Shown: positions 8,887 to 17,128 of the stretch, in pieces
How the letters are laid out: each line of letters begins with the position of its first letter
Numbering within the stretch: the first letter of the stretch is position 1
Assembly (NCBI RefSeq): GCF_019947135.1
Contig: NZ_JAGSHT010000009.1
Span: 62,001 to 126,000 of the forward strand
Direction of reading: 5' to 3'
Source of the DNA: Occultella gossypii
GTDB lineage: Bacteria; Actinomycetota; Actinomycetes; Actinomycetales; Beutenbergiaceae
Length of the DNA: 64,000 bases
Translations under genes and position numbers: made by a program
The notes under the pieces: generated by a model
Database searches by the model: none
What the model saw: the letters and a program-made list of their open reading frames with translations, nothing else
What the model was told of the DNA's origin: nothing

Positions 8887-9738
8887 GTGAGCCGCGTGAC
8901 TCAAGGCGTCGGGGCGGTCGGCTTCGTGCTTGCGCGCCCCGCGCGGATGCTCGGCATCGAACCGTTCCACATGGAGCTGATCGCCGGTATCGAGGGGCGC
9001 CTGTCCGGCGAGGGCCACTCGCTGCTGCTGCACGTGGTCCCGGACCTCGACGCCGAGATCGCGGCCTACCGCCGGTGGGCCGAGGGCAAGCTCGTCGACG
9101 CCGTCATCGTCACCAATCTCCATCGAGTCGATCAGCGACTCGAGGTGCTCGCCGAGATCGACCTACCCACGGTGGTTGTCGGCGGGCCGCGCCGCGACCT
9201 GCCGTTCACGAACATCTGGATCGACAACGCCCAGGCGATGCGGGACGCCGTCGCCTACCTCGCCAGCCTCGGACACACCGCCCTGGCCCGAGTGAGCGGG
9301 CCGAGCGGACTCGCGCACACCCAGGCCCGCACCGAGGCGTTCCGTGAGGAGTGCGCCGCACGTGGGCTCACCGGCGTGGTCGTGGAGGCGGACTACTCGG
9401 AGGAGGGTGGCGCGCGCGCGACCCGGTCCCTGCTCGGCCGGGCGGGCGCGCCGTCGGCGGTCGTCTACGACAACGACGTCATGGCCCTGGCCGGGCTCGG
9501 GGTGGCGGCCGAGCTGGATGTCGCGGTGCCGCGCTCGCTGTCGATCCTCGCCTGGGACGACTCGACGCTGTGCCGGCTGGCGTCGCCACCGCTGAGCGTG
9601 ATGAGCCTGGACGTCTACGGCATGGGCGCGCTGACCGCGGACTGCGTGCTCAACGTCCTGGCCGGTGGCCCGGTGCTCTCGCACGTGGCGCCGCAGCCGC
9701 ACCTGGTGCCGCGGGGCTCGACGGCGCCGCCCGGCTGA
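8887..9738 (+). CDS. LacI/PBP1-like sugar-sensor protein lacking the DNA-binding domain
   Basis: A 283-residue protein whose entire length matches the effector-binding part of LacI-family regulators. It opens with VGAVGFVLARPARMLGIEPF and MELIAGIEGRL, has GGPRRDLPFTNIWIDN in the middle and SILAWDDSTLCRLASPPLSV near the end. The normal roughly 60-residue helix-turn-helix is absent. The GTG at 8887 lies 1 bp after the beta-mannosidase stop, so there is no room for it upstream. It may be an accessory sensor, a partner of a DNA-binding regulator, or a decayed repressor. Co-transcription with beta-mannosidase suggests it senses a mannoside. Confidence 0.75.
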   Translation: MSRVTQGVGAVGFVLARPARMLGIEPFHMELIAGIEGRLSGEGHSLLLHVVPDLDAEIAAYRRWAEGKLVDAVIVTNLHRVDQRLEVLAEIDLPTVVVGGPRRDLPFTNIWIDNAQAMRDAVAYLASLGHTALARVSGPSGLAHTQARTEAFREECAARGLTGVVVEADYSEEGGARATRSLLGRAGAPSAVVYDNDVMALAGLGVAAELDVAVPRSLSILAWDDSTLCRLASPPLSVMSLDVYGMGALTADCVLNVLAGGPVLSHVAPQPHLVPRGSTAPPG

Positions 9739-9802
9739 CGTCGCAGGAGTGCCCGGGGCGCGCCGGTTAGCACTCACGGCGGCCAGCGGGTACAACTCAA
9801 GG

Positions 9803-10342
9803 GTGAGTGATATCTCTACGGAAGACTTCGGCGGTTGGTTCTCCCCCGAGGACCTCGCCACCGTGCGCCGGCGGATGCCGATCCTGTACGTGGACGCGAT
9901 CCCGGTCCGCGTGGACGCCGACGGCGTGATCCAACAGGTGGCGCTGCTGCTGCGCACCCCGCGCGAGGGCGGCATCTCCCGCGCCCTGGTCTCGGGCCGG
10001 GTGATGTACCACGAGCTGGTCCGGGACGCCCTGGCCCGGCACCTGGACAAGGACCTCGGTCCGATGGCACTGCCCCGGCTGCCGGTCTCGCTGGTGCCGT
10101 TCACGGTCGCCGAGTACTTCCCGACCCCGGGCATCACCGCCTACCACGACCCCCGCCAGCATGCGGTCTCGCTCGCCTACATCGTCCCCATCGACGGCGA
10201 CTGCCAGCCCCAGCAGGACGCGCTCGACATCGGCTGGTTCTCCCCGGAGGAGGTCGTCTCGCCGATGGTGCAGGCGGAGATGGTCGCTGGGCACGGCGCG
10301 CTCGTACGCACCGCGCTCGCCACGACCGGTCGCCTGATCTGA
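9803..10342 (+). CDS. Nudix hydrolase-like protein (DUF4916-type) with degenerate Nudix box
   Basis: A 179-residue protein resembling the actinobacterial DUF4916/Nudix group. The GTG at 9803 was chosen because the preceding in-frame sequence belongs to the end of the previous gene and an intergenic stretch. A Nudix-like segment is at residues 65-86: G65, five residues, E71, seven residues, then R79-HLDKDLG. The canonical REUxEExGU core is replaced by RHLDKDLG, so two of the metal-binding glutamates are missing. Pyrophosphohydrolase activity is therefore uncertain. It sits 1 bp before the DUF3054 gene and likely shares its transcript. Confidence 0.72.
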   Translation: MSDISTEDFGGWFSPEDLATVRRRMPILYVDAIPVRVDADGVIQQVALLLRTPREGGISRALVSGRVMYHELVRDALARHLDKDLGPMALPRLPVSLVPFTVAEYFPTPGITAYHDPRQHAVSLAYIVPIDGDCQPQQDALDIGWFSPEEVVSPMVQAEMVAGHGALVRTALATTGRLI

Positions 10343-10343
10343 C

Positions 10344-10733
10344 GTGACCAAGAGCCCGGCGACGGCGTCGCCTCGCCCCGTCATCGTCGCTGCCGTCGTC
10401 GATGTGGTCGCCGTGCTCGTGTTCGCCCTCGCCGGGCGCCGCACCCACCACGACGACGGCGTCTTCGCTGGCCTGCTCGGCACCGCGTGGCCGTTCGGCG
10501 TCGCCCTGATCGTCGGCTGGGCGATCGCCCGAGCCTGGCGTTCACCGCTGCGGCTCTGGCCCACCGGGCTGATCGTCTGGGCGGTGACCGTGGCCGGCGG
10601 CCTCGGCCTGCGCGCCCTGACGGGTGGCGGCGTGTCCGGGGCATTCCCGGTCGTCACGGCGGGGGTCCTGGCGGTCCTCCTGATCGGCTGGCGCGCCGTC
10701 GCCACGCTGCTCGGCAGGCGCCCGGCGAGGTGA
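10344..10733 (+). CDS. DUF3054 family integral membrane protein
   Basis: A 129-residue hydrophobic protein with four predicted membrane helices: VIVAAVVDVVAVLVFALAG, AWPFGVALIVGWAIARAW, GLIVWAVTVAGGLGLRAL and PVVTAGVLAVLLIGWRAV. The GRRTHHDD motif after helix 1 and the LRLWPTGLIVW loop are typical of DUF3054 proteins, which are common in actinobacteria and have no known function. The GTG start is 1 bp after the Nudix-like gene, indicating co-transcription. Confidence 0.88.
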   Translation: MTKSPATASPRPVIVAAVVDVVAVLVFALAGRRTHHDDGVFAGLLGTAWPFGVALIVGWAIARAWRSPLRLWPTGLIVWAVTVAGGLGLRALTGGGVSGAFPVVTAGVLAVLLIGWRAVATLLGRRPAR

Positions 10734-10861
10734 CCGTGCGGATCCGGTGGGCCATCCCAGGCGAGTGGGCGGCGCTGTCGGCGTCCGCCCTTGGCGGAAT
10801 GCGGCTCGGGATGGCCACGCCGCCACGACGATGGTTCGACGCGCCGTTCGACCACGGCTGA
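10730..10861 (+). CDS. Possible small protein, 43 residues, coupled to DUF3054 gene
   Basis: A GTG at 10730 overlaps the DUF3054 stop (GTGA) and opens 43 codons ending at 10861. The product would be basic, contain WAIPGEWAALSASALGG and have no recognised family. Its only support is the overlap arrangement and an open frame, so it may be non-coding. The rest of the gap to the next gene start at 10915 shows a GAGGA ribosome site for that gene and nothing else clear. Confidence 0.22.
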   Translation: MTVRIRWAIPGEWAALSASALGGMRLGMATPPRRWFDAPFDHG

Positions 10862-10914
10862 ACCCGCCGTGCGCCTCGCAGGGAGCAACGGCCGGCCTGT
10901 GCGAGGATCCTGCG

Positions 10915-13857
10915 GTGACCTCGACACCGCCGCCGTCCGAGACCGACACGAGCGCGACGTGGCAGCCCGCCACCCGGTGGATCTGGGACGACGGCGAACC
11001 CACGCCCCGCAACGCCTGGCGCTGCTTCCGGCGCCGGTTCGCCGCGGACAAGGGTGGCACGGCGCTGCTGCGGGTCACCGCGGACACCCGGTACGTGGTG
11101 TTCGTCAACGGCACGCGGATCGGGCACGGGCCGGTGCGCGCGTTCGGAGACCGGTGGCCGGTCGACACCTGGGACATCTGGTGGCACCTACGCGAGTACA
11201 AGTGGAACACGGTCGCGGTGCTGGTCGCCCACCACGGGGTCGCCACGTTCCAGTCGCTGCCCGGGCGCGGCGGTCTGCTCGCCGAGCTCGACCTCGGCTG
11301 GGGGATCGTCGGCACGGACTCGAAGTGGGAGGTGGCCACGCACGGGGGCCACGACCCGCGCGCGCCCCGGATCAGCCCGCAGCTGGCGTTCACCGAGAAC
11401 GTCGACGGCGCGTGGCAGCCCGACTGGACCGACGGCGGCGACGCCCACGAGGGCACCTACCCGAACGGTGTCGAGGCCGGGTGGGCGCCCGCCACGGAGA
11501 TCGCCGCACCCGGCGAAGGGCCCTGGAGCACGCTGGTTCCCCGGTCGATCCCGCCGTTGCAGGAGGAGATCGTCGCACCCGTGGCGGTGCGCTCCGTCGA
11601 GCGGGTCCGCCAGTGGGCGGAGAGCTGGACGGTGGACGTCCGGGCGACCTTCGACCCCACCTCGCCCGCCCACGCGAACCCGAGCGCGTACGGCGGCTAC
11701 CTGCTCACCGCACTCACACTCGCGGAGCAGGGTCCCGCCCGCCCGGTGACCGTCGGCCTGCCGCTGACCACCACGCTCCCCCGGCTCCGCGGCATCGCCG
11801 TGGACGGGCGCCACTGGGACATCGAGGAGCTGGCGCCCGGGCCGGCGGACCTGCGCACCCTCGACCTCGAGCTGGACGCCGGCCCGCACTGGCTCGCCCT
11901 CGACGTGAGCATGTACGACCACGGCTACCCGCTGCCGCTGCTCCTCGACGGTGCGGATCTGACCCACCCGTGGGACCCCGAGGCACCCACCCCGTTCGTA
12001 GCGCTCGGCCCGATCGGCGACCCGAACCCCGCCTTCGACCGGCCGCTGGCCCACCCGACCCGCCCGGAGGTGACGCCCACACCACAGGTGAGCTCCGCCG
12101 TCGCCGCGCTCACCGCAACCCGCGACCAGGGCGCCGTGCCCCTGCCGGCAGCCACCATCCCGGCCGCGCTCGTGGCGACCACGAGCGTCTACGGGCAGGT
12201 GGTACACCCGCGTGAGCAGGACCCACTCACCGCCGACGTCACCGGGCTGACCCGGGGCGAGCCCGTGGTCCTGCCCGACGGCGGTGACGTCTCGATCGTG
12301 CTCGATCTCGGCATCGAGGCATCCGGGTTCGTGATCGTGGACCTGGACGCCCCGGCCGGGACGATCGTGGACGTCTACGGCTTCGAGTACATCGACGGCG
12401 TCCGCCGCCAGGAGACCACGGCGATGGACAACACGCTGCGCTACCGCACCCGGGCCGGGCGGCAGCGCTACGAGTCCCCGGTGCGGCGCGGGCTGCGCTA
12501 CCTGCAGCTCGTGGTGCGTCGCGACGCGGCGGCGCCGGGCCCGGTGACGCTGCACGAGGTCGCCGTCCGCAACTCGCACTACCCCACCGGCCCAGCCGAG
12601 GATGCCGGTGAGTTCGCAGCGAGCGATGGCCTGCTCACCGAGATCTGGGAGATGTCCCGGCGCACCGTGATCGCCTGCATGGAGGACACGTTCGTCGACT
12701 GCCCGGTCTACGAGCAGGCCTTCTGGGTCGGCGACACCTACTCCAGCGCCCGGTTCGCGTCGTCGCTGTTCGACGTGGCGCCGCTGATCGAGCGCTCGTT
12801 GCGACTGGTCCCCGGGTCGAAGGGACAGACCCCGCTGCTCGGCTCCCAGGTGCCGTCCGGGTGGACGAACGTGATCCCGGCGTGGACGTTCTTCTGGGTG
12901 CTGGCCTGCGACGAGCACGCCCGGCGCACGGGCGACGCGACCTTCGCCAGGGATCTGTTGCCGGAGGCGGTCGCGGCCCTGGACGCGTTCGCCGAGCATC
13001 TCGACGCTAACGGACTGCTCTCCATCGAGGCCTGGAACCTGCTCGACTGGGCGCCGATGGACCAGCCCAACGCCGGGATCGTGACCCACCAGAACGCGCT
13101 GTTCGTGATGGCGCTCGACGCCGCGGCCGGCCTGGCCGATCGAGCGCAGCCCGGCGGCGGCGTCGAACTGGCCGGCGATCTGCGGGCACGGGCCGAGGCG
13201 TTGCGCGCGGCGATCGCGACCCACCTGTGGTCACCGGAGCGGGAGGCGTTCATCGACGCCATCCACGCCGACGGCGCCCGGTCGGACGTCATCAGCGTGC
13301 AGACCCAGATGTTCGCCCACCTGGCCGGCGTCGGCAGTGAGCCACAGCGGAGGCGCACCCGCGCGCTCGTGGTCGATCCGCCGTCGGAACTCGTGCAGAT
13401 CGGCAGCCCGTGGATGTCGATCTTCCGCTACGACGTGCTCGAGGCCGCGGGCCGCGCGGACGTCGCGCTGGCCGACCTGCGCCGCGACTACGGTGCCATG
13501 ATCGAGGCCGGAGCCGTGACCTGCTGGGAGATGTTCCCCGCGCCGGACCGGGAGTGGCCTACCCGCAGCCACTGCCACGCCTGGTCGGCCGCACCGGCGT
13601 CGTTCCTTCCCGCGGTGGTGCTCGGGATACGGCTGCTCGACGGCGGAACCCGGGTTGAGATCGCGCCGCACCCGGGCGATCTGGTCTGGGCCCGCGGCGC
13701 GGTCCCGCTGCCGGGTGGTGGCCGGGTCGAGGTCGCCTGGGCCCGCGACGGCGCAGCCCTGGACCTGCAGGTTGCCGCCCCGACCGGGGTCGAGGTCACC
13801 GTCCGCGAGCCGCACGGGTTCACGACGAGCGTGCGGCTCCGGGAGCCGTTGCCGTGA
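10915..13857 (+). CDS. Alpha-L-rhamnosidase-like glycosidase (GH78-related, six-hairpin)
   Basis: A 980-residue protein without a signal peptide. The N-terminal beta-rich part (VTADTRYVVFVNGTRIGHGP) is the lectin-like domain of rhamnosidases, followed by another beta domain. An (alpha/alpha)6 barrel covers about residues 570-880, and a C-terminal beta domain ends the protein. The active-site segment starts at D595 as DCPVYEQAFWVGDTY. It keeps the DCP, Glu and GD positions of GH78 (DCPxRDExLGWTGD) but differs between them, so specificity may differ. The GTG at 10915 follows a GAGGA site; the open frame upstream has no family similarity. Its stop overlaps the acetyltransferase gene. Confidence 0.82.
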   Translation: MTSTPPPSETDTSATWQPATRWIWDDGEPTPRNAWRCFRRRFAADKGGTALLRVTADTRYVVFVNGTRIGHGPVRAFGDRWPVDTWDIWWHLREYKWNTVAVLVAHHGVATFQSLPGRGGLLAELDLGWGIVGTDSKWEVATHGGHDPRAPRISPQLAFTENVDGAWQPDWTDGGDAHEGTYPNGVEAGWAPATEIAAPGEGPWSTLVPRSIPPLQEEIVAPVAVRSVERVRQWAESWTVDVRATFDPTSPAHANPSAYGGYLLTALTLAEQGPARPVTVGLPLTTTLPRLRGIAVDGRHWDIEELAPGPADLRTLDLELDAGPHWLALDVSMYDHGYPLPLLLDGADLTHPWDPEAPTPFVALGPIGDPNPAFDRPLAHPTRPEVTPTPQVSSAVAALTATRDQGAVPLPAATIPAALVATTSVYGQVVHPREQDPLTADVTGLTRGEPVVLPDGGDVSIVLDLGIEASGFVIVDLDAPAGTIVDVYGFEYIDGVRRQETTAMDNTLRYRTRAGRQRYESPVRRGLRYLQLVVRRDAAAPGPVTLHEVAVRNSHYPTGPAEDAGEFAASDGLLTEIWEMSRRTVIACMEDTFVDCPVYEQAFWVGDTYSSARFASSLFDVAPLIERSLRLVPGSKGQTPLLGSQVPSGWTNVIPAWTFFWVLACDEHARRTGDATFARDLLPEAVAALDAFAEHLDANGLLSIEAWNLLDWAPMDQPNAGIVTHQNALFVMALDAAAGLADRAQPGGGVELAGDLRARAEALRAAIATHLWSPEREAFIDAIHADGARSDVISVQTQMFAHLAGVGSEPQRRRTRALVVDPPSELVQIGSPWMSIFRYDVLEAAGRADVALADLRRDYGAMIEAGAVTCWEMFPAPDREWPTRSHCHAWSAAPASFLPAVVLGIRLLDGGTRVEIAPHPGDLVWARGAVPLPGGGRVEVAWARDGAALDLQVAAPTGVEVTVREPHGFTTSVRLREPLP

Positions 13858-14333
13858 GCGAGACACGGATCCGTCCTGCGCGAGCCGGCGAGGCCGACCT
13901 CCTGTCCGACCTGGCTCTGCGGTCCAAGGCGCACTGGGGCTACGACGAAGCGTTCCTGGAGGCCTGCCGGGCCGAACTCACCTACACCGAGGCGCAGATC
14001 CGGGCCGGTGGCCTCGTGGTCGCGGCCGGGCAGGATGACCGCCCCGTGGGCTTCTACCGCATCCACGGTGAACCACCCGACGGCGAGCTCGCGGCGCTCT
14101 TCGTGGACCCGGTGCGGATCGGCACCGGGGCCGGTGGAGCACTGCTCCGACATGCCCTGGCCGCGGCCGCGGAGGCCGGCTTCGACTCACTCGGGCTGGA
14201 CGCCGACCCGGACGCGGAAGCCTTCTACGCGCACGCAGGCGCGACAAGAGTCGGCCACACCGCGAGCGGTTCGATCCCCGGCCGCCGGCTGCCCCGGATG
14301 CGGTTCGATCTCGGGCCGAGCCAGCTGAACTGA
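13854..14333 (+). CDS. GNAT family N-acetyltransferase
   Basis: A 159-residue acetyl-CoA-dependent acyltransferase. The GNAT core is visible: the N-terminal RIRPARAGEADLLSDLALRS helix region, strands 4-5 with ELAALFVDPVRIGTG, and motif A (GTGAGGALLRHALAAAAEAG) which binds the CoA pyrophosphate. The C-terminal DADPDAEAFYAHAGATRVG follows the usual pattern of the family. The GTG start overlaps the stop of the rhamnosidase-like gene (GTGA), so the two are translated together. The substrate is unknown. Confidence 0.88.
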   Translation: MSETRIRPARAGEADLLSDLALRSKAHWGYDEAFLEACRAELTYTEAQIRAGGLVVAAGQDDRPVGFYRIHGEPPDGELAALFVDPVRIGTGAGGALLRHALAAAAEAGFDSLGLDADPDAEAFYAHAGATRVGHTASGSIPGRRLPRMRFDLGPSQLN

Positions 14334-14418
14334 CCCCAGGAACGCCCGGCCGGGTGGCGCGCCGTCAGCGGCACCGTCTGCTGTTGCGGAGGGCACCGAT
14401 CGGGGTTTCGGTTGCCTC

Positions 14419-15390
14419 ATGACACGCATCGGGTTCCATGCAAGCCACGAACAGGCCTCGCCGCGGCAGTTGCTCCGAGACGTGCAGCACGCCGAACGCG
14501 TCGGATTCGAGATGGCCATGTGTTCCGACCACATCGCGCCCTGGAGCAGCCGCCAGGGCCACTCCGGCAACACGTGGACCTGGCTGGGAGCCGCGCTCGC
14601 ACTGACCAGGATCCCGATCGGCAGTCTCGCCATCCCCGGGTCGCGTTATCACCCGGCCGTGCTGGCCCACCAACTGGCGACCCTCGCCCAGATGTTCCCC
14701 CACCGGTTCTGGGTCGCGCTGGGCACCGGCGAGGCGTTGAACGAACACATCACCGGCGAGCACTGGCCGCGTAAGGAGGTTCGGGTGCAGCGGCTCGAGG
14801 AGAGCGTGGCGATCATCCGCTCCCTGTTGGCCGGCGAGGAGGTCAGCAGCGACGGGCCGGTCCGAGTCGATCGAGCCCGACTCTGGGACCTGCCCGAGGA
14901 GCCACCAGGCCTGCTCGCTCCGGCGATCTCGGCAGTCTCTGCGGCGCGGGTCGCCGCCTGGTCCGACGGCCTGGTGACCGTGGTCCAGCCGGTCGACACC
15001 CTGCGTGAGGTGGTCGCGGCGTACCGCGGCGCCGGTGGGCGCGGACGGCTGGCACTCCAGTTGCACCTGTCCTGGGCACCCACCGAACAGCAGGCCTTGG
15101 CACTGGCACACGACCAGTGGCGGAGCAACGTCTTCGCCCCTCCCGCGCCGGCTGACACCGCGACCACCGAGGCTTTCGACGCGTTCTCCGAGCGGGTCCC
15201 ACTGGACGCGGTCACGGAGACGGTGCGGGTGTCGGCGGATCTGGGACGGCACCGCGCCTGGATCGGTGAGTATGCCGACCTCGGGTTCGACGACATCTAC
15301 CTGCACCATGTGGGCCAGGCCCAGGATGCGTTCCTGGACGCATTCGGCGACCAGGTCCTGCCCGCAGTGAGCGAGGGAGGACGGCGATGA
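14419..15390 (+). CDS. LLM class flavin-dependent oxidoreductase (probable non-F420 type)
   Basis: A 323-residue bacterial luciferase-like TIM barrel. It begins TRIGFHASHEQASPRQLLRD and contains AERVGFEMAMCSDHIAPW and QMFPHRFWVALGTGEALNE, the pattern of the LLM subgroup described as FMN-dependent relatives of F420 enzymes (TIGR03885-like). Such genes often stand beside a GH13 enzyme, and here the last four bases overlap the start of one. The reaction is unknown. The start is the first ATG after an 85-bp gap. Confidence 0.85.
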   Translation: MTRIGFHASHEQASPRQLLRDVQHAERVGFEMAMCSDHIAPWSSRQGHSGNTWTWLGAALALTRIPIGSLAIPGSRYHPAVLAHQLATLAQMFPHRFWVALGTGEALNEHITGEHWPRKEVRVQRLEESVAIIRSLLAGEEVSSDGPVRVDRARLWDLPEEPPGLLAPAISAVSAARVAAWSDGLVTVVQPVDTLREVVAAYRGAGGRGRLALQLHLSWAPTEQQALALAHDQWRSNVFAPPAPADTATTEAFDAFSERVPLDAVTETVRVSADLGRHRAWIGEYADLGFDDIYLHHVGQAQDAFLDAFGDQVLPAVSEGGRR

Positions 15391-17069
15391 GAACGACCCG
15401 GACGAGCGACCTGTGGTGGAAGAGCTCGGTGATCTACTGCCTCGACGTGGAGACCTTCCTGGACTCCGACGGTGACGGGACGGGGGACCTGACTGGCCTC
15501 GCGCAACGGATCGACTACTTGGCACAGCTCGGGATCAACTGCCTGTGGCTTATGCCCTTCTACCCCAGCCCGGACCGCGATGACGGCTACGACATCACGG
15601 ACTTCTACGGTGTGGACGCACGGCTCGGCAACCATGGCCAACTCGTGGAGGTGGTGCGGACTGCGCACGATCGCGGGATGCGGGTGATCGCCGATCTCAT
15701 CATCAACCACACCTCGGACCAGCATCCCTGGTTCCGGTCGGCCCGGCGGAGCAGGAACAGCCGGTACCGGGACTATTACGTCTGGCGGGACACGGAGCCT
15801 CCGGACACGAGCGGCGAGGTCGTCTTCCCGGACCAGGAGGAGTCCATCTGGGAACGCGAGGAGAGGACCGAATCGTGGTACCTCCACCACTTCTACCGGC
15901 ACCAACCGGATCTGAACGTGGCCAACCCGCTGGTGCGCGAGGAGATCTTGCGGATCATCGGGTTCTGGCTGGAACTCGGGATCGACGGCTTCCGGGTCGA
16001 TGCGGTCCCGTTCTTCATCAAGGACGCCGAGACGCTCGGCGCCCACCCCGATGAGTCGGCGGTCCCGGACGACCCACATCAGATCCTGAGGGAGATCCGC
16101 TCCTTCCTGACCCGTCGCAAGGGCTCGGCGATGGTGCTCGGGGAGGTCAACGTCGCCCGTGCGGAGCAGTTGGAGTACTTCGGCGGCGACGACGGGGACG
16201 AAGTGACCATGATGTTCGACTTCATCGCCATGCAGGCCCTGTACCTGTCCCTCGCCCGGGGGGATGCGACGCCACTGGCCACGGCCCTCGAGGAGCGGCC
16301 GCCGATCCATCCCACCTGCCAGTGGGCCAACTTCCTGCGCAACCACGACGAGCTCACCCTGGACAAGCTGACCGACGAGGAGCGTCAGGAGGTGTTCGCA
16401 GCCTTCGGCCCCGAACCGCAGATGCAGCTCTATGGACGTGGTCTCAAGCGCCGGCTGCCGACGATGCTGTCCGGGGACCCACGACGGCTCAGGATGGCCT
16501 ACAGCCTGATGTTCTCCCTCCCGGGCACACCCACGATCTACTACGGCGAGGAGATCGGGATGGGGGAAGACCTCGCCGCCGAGGGGCGCATGGCCGTGCG
16601 TACCCCCATGCAGTGGACCGACGCCCGCAACGGCGGGTTCTCTGCTGCGTCCCCCGGCCGGCTGATCCAGGCCATGGTGCGCGACGGGTACGGCCCGGAC
16701 CACGTCAACGTCCGCGACCAGCGCCACGACCCCGAATCCATGTGGGCCTTCATGCGGGAGCTGATCGCCGTGCGACGTACCTGCTTCGAGTTGGGCTGGG
16801 GTGAATTCTCGGTGCTCACCACCGATGCTCCTCAGGTGTTGGCCCACCGCTGCGACCTGCAGGCCTCGGCCGTGGTGGCGATCCACAACCTCGGGCCCGA
16901 TCCGGTCACGGTCGAGGTGCCGCTGCCCGACGTCGACGAGCCGGACCAGATCGTCGACCTGCTGGCGCGCGACGGGGTCTCACGAGGTGTCGGCACACTC
17001 GAGGTCTCGCTGGGCGGCTACGACTACCGGTGGTACCGGATCGGGGGTGAGGGACTGATGGGGCCCTGA
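15387..17069 (+). CDS. GH13 alpha-amylase family enzyme, trehalose synthase-like
   Basis: A 560-residue cytoplasmic alpha-glucan or trehalose-acting enzyme. All four GH13 regions are present: DLIINHTSDQHPWF (region I), GFRVDAVPFF with the nucleophile D205 (II), VLGEVNV with acid/base E253 (III), and FLRNHDELT with D321 (IV). The N-terminal WWKSSVIYCLDVETFLDSDGDG and the TIYYGEEIGMGEDL element resemble trehalose synthase (subfamily 16) enzymes. It starts inside the LLM gene (ATGA), so the two proteins are made together. Maltose/trehalose interconversion is the family prototype, but members of this sub-branch are largely uncharacterised. Confidence 0.88.
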   Translation: MRTTRTSDLWWKSSVIYCLDVETFLDSDGDGTGDLTGLAQRIDYLAQLGINCLWLMPFYPSPDRDDGYDITDFYGVDARLGNHGQLVEVVRTAHDRGMRVIADLIINHTSDQHPWFRSARRSRNSRYRDYYVWRDTEPPDTSGEVVFPDQEESIWEREERTESWYLHHFYRHQPDLNVANPLVREEILRIIGFWLELGIDGFRVDAVPFFIKDAETLGAHPDESAVPDDPHQILREIRSFLTRRKGSAMVLGEVNVARAEQLEYFGGDDGDEVTMMFDFIAMQALYLSLARGDATPLATALEERPPIHPTCQWANFLRNHDELTLDKLTDEERQEVFAAFGPEPQMQLYGRGLKRRLPTMLSGDPRRLRMAYSLMFSLPGTPTIYYGEEIGMGEDLAAEGRMAVRTPMQWTDARNGGFSAASPGRLIQAMVRDGYGPDHVNVRDQRHDPESMWAFMRELIAVRRTCFELGWGEFSVLTTDAPQVLAHRCDLQASAVVAIHNLGPDPVTVEVPLPDVDEPDQIVDLLARDGVSRGVGTLEVSLGGYDYRWYRIGGEGLMGP

Positions 17070-17128
17070 TGGCCGGGGCGAGCAGGCGCCGCGGTCAGCC
17101 TCCAAGCGGCCGGCACCCGCTCCCAGCG

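Noticed and set aside
11188-13224. Minus-strand frame of 678 codons inside the rhamnosidase-like gene
   Set aside because: Shadow frame; the plus-strand product has the expected six-hairpin motifs and a coupled downstream gene.
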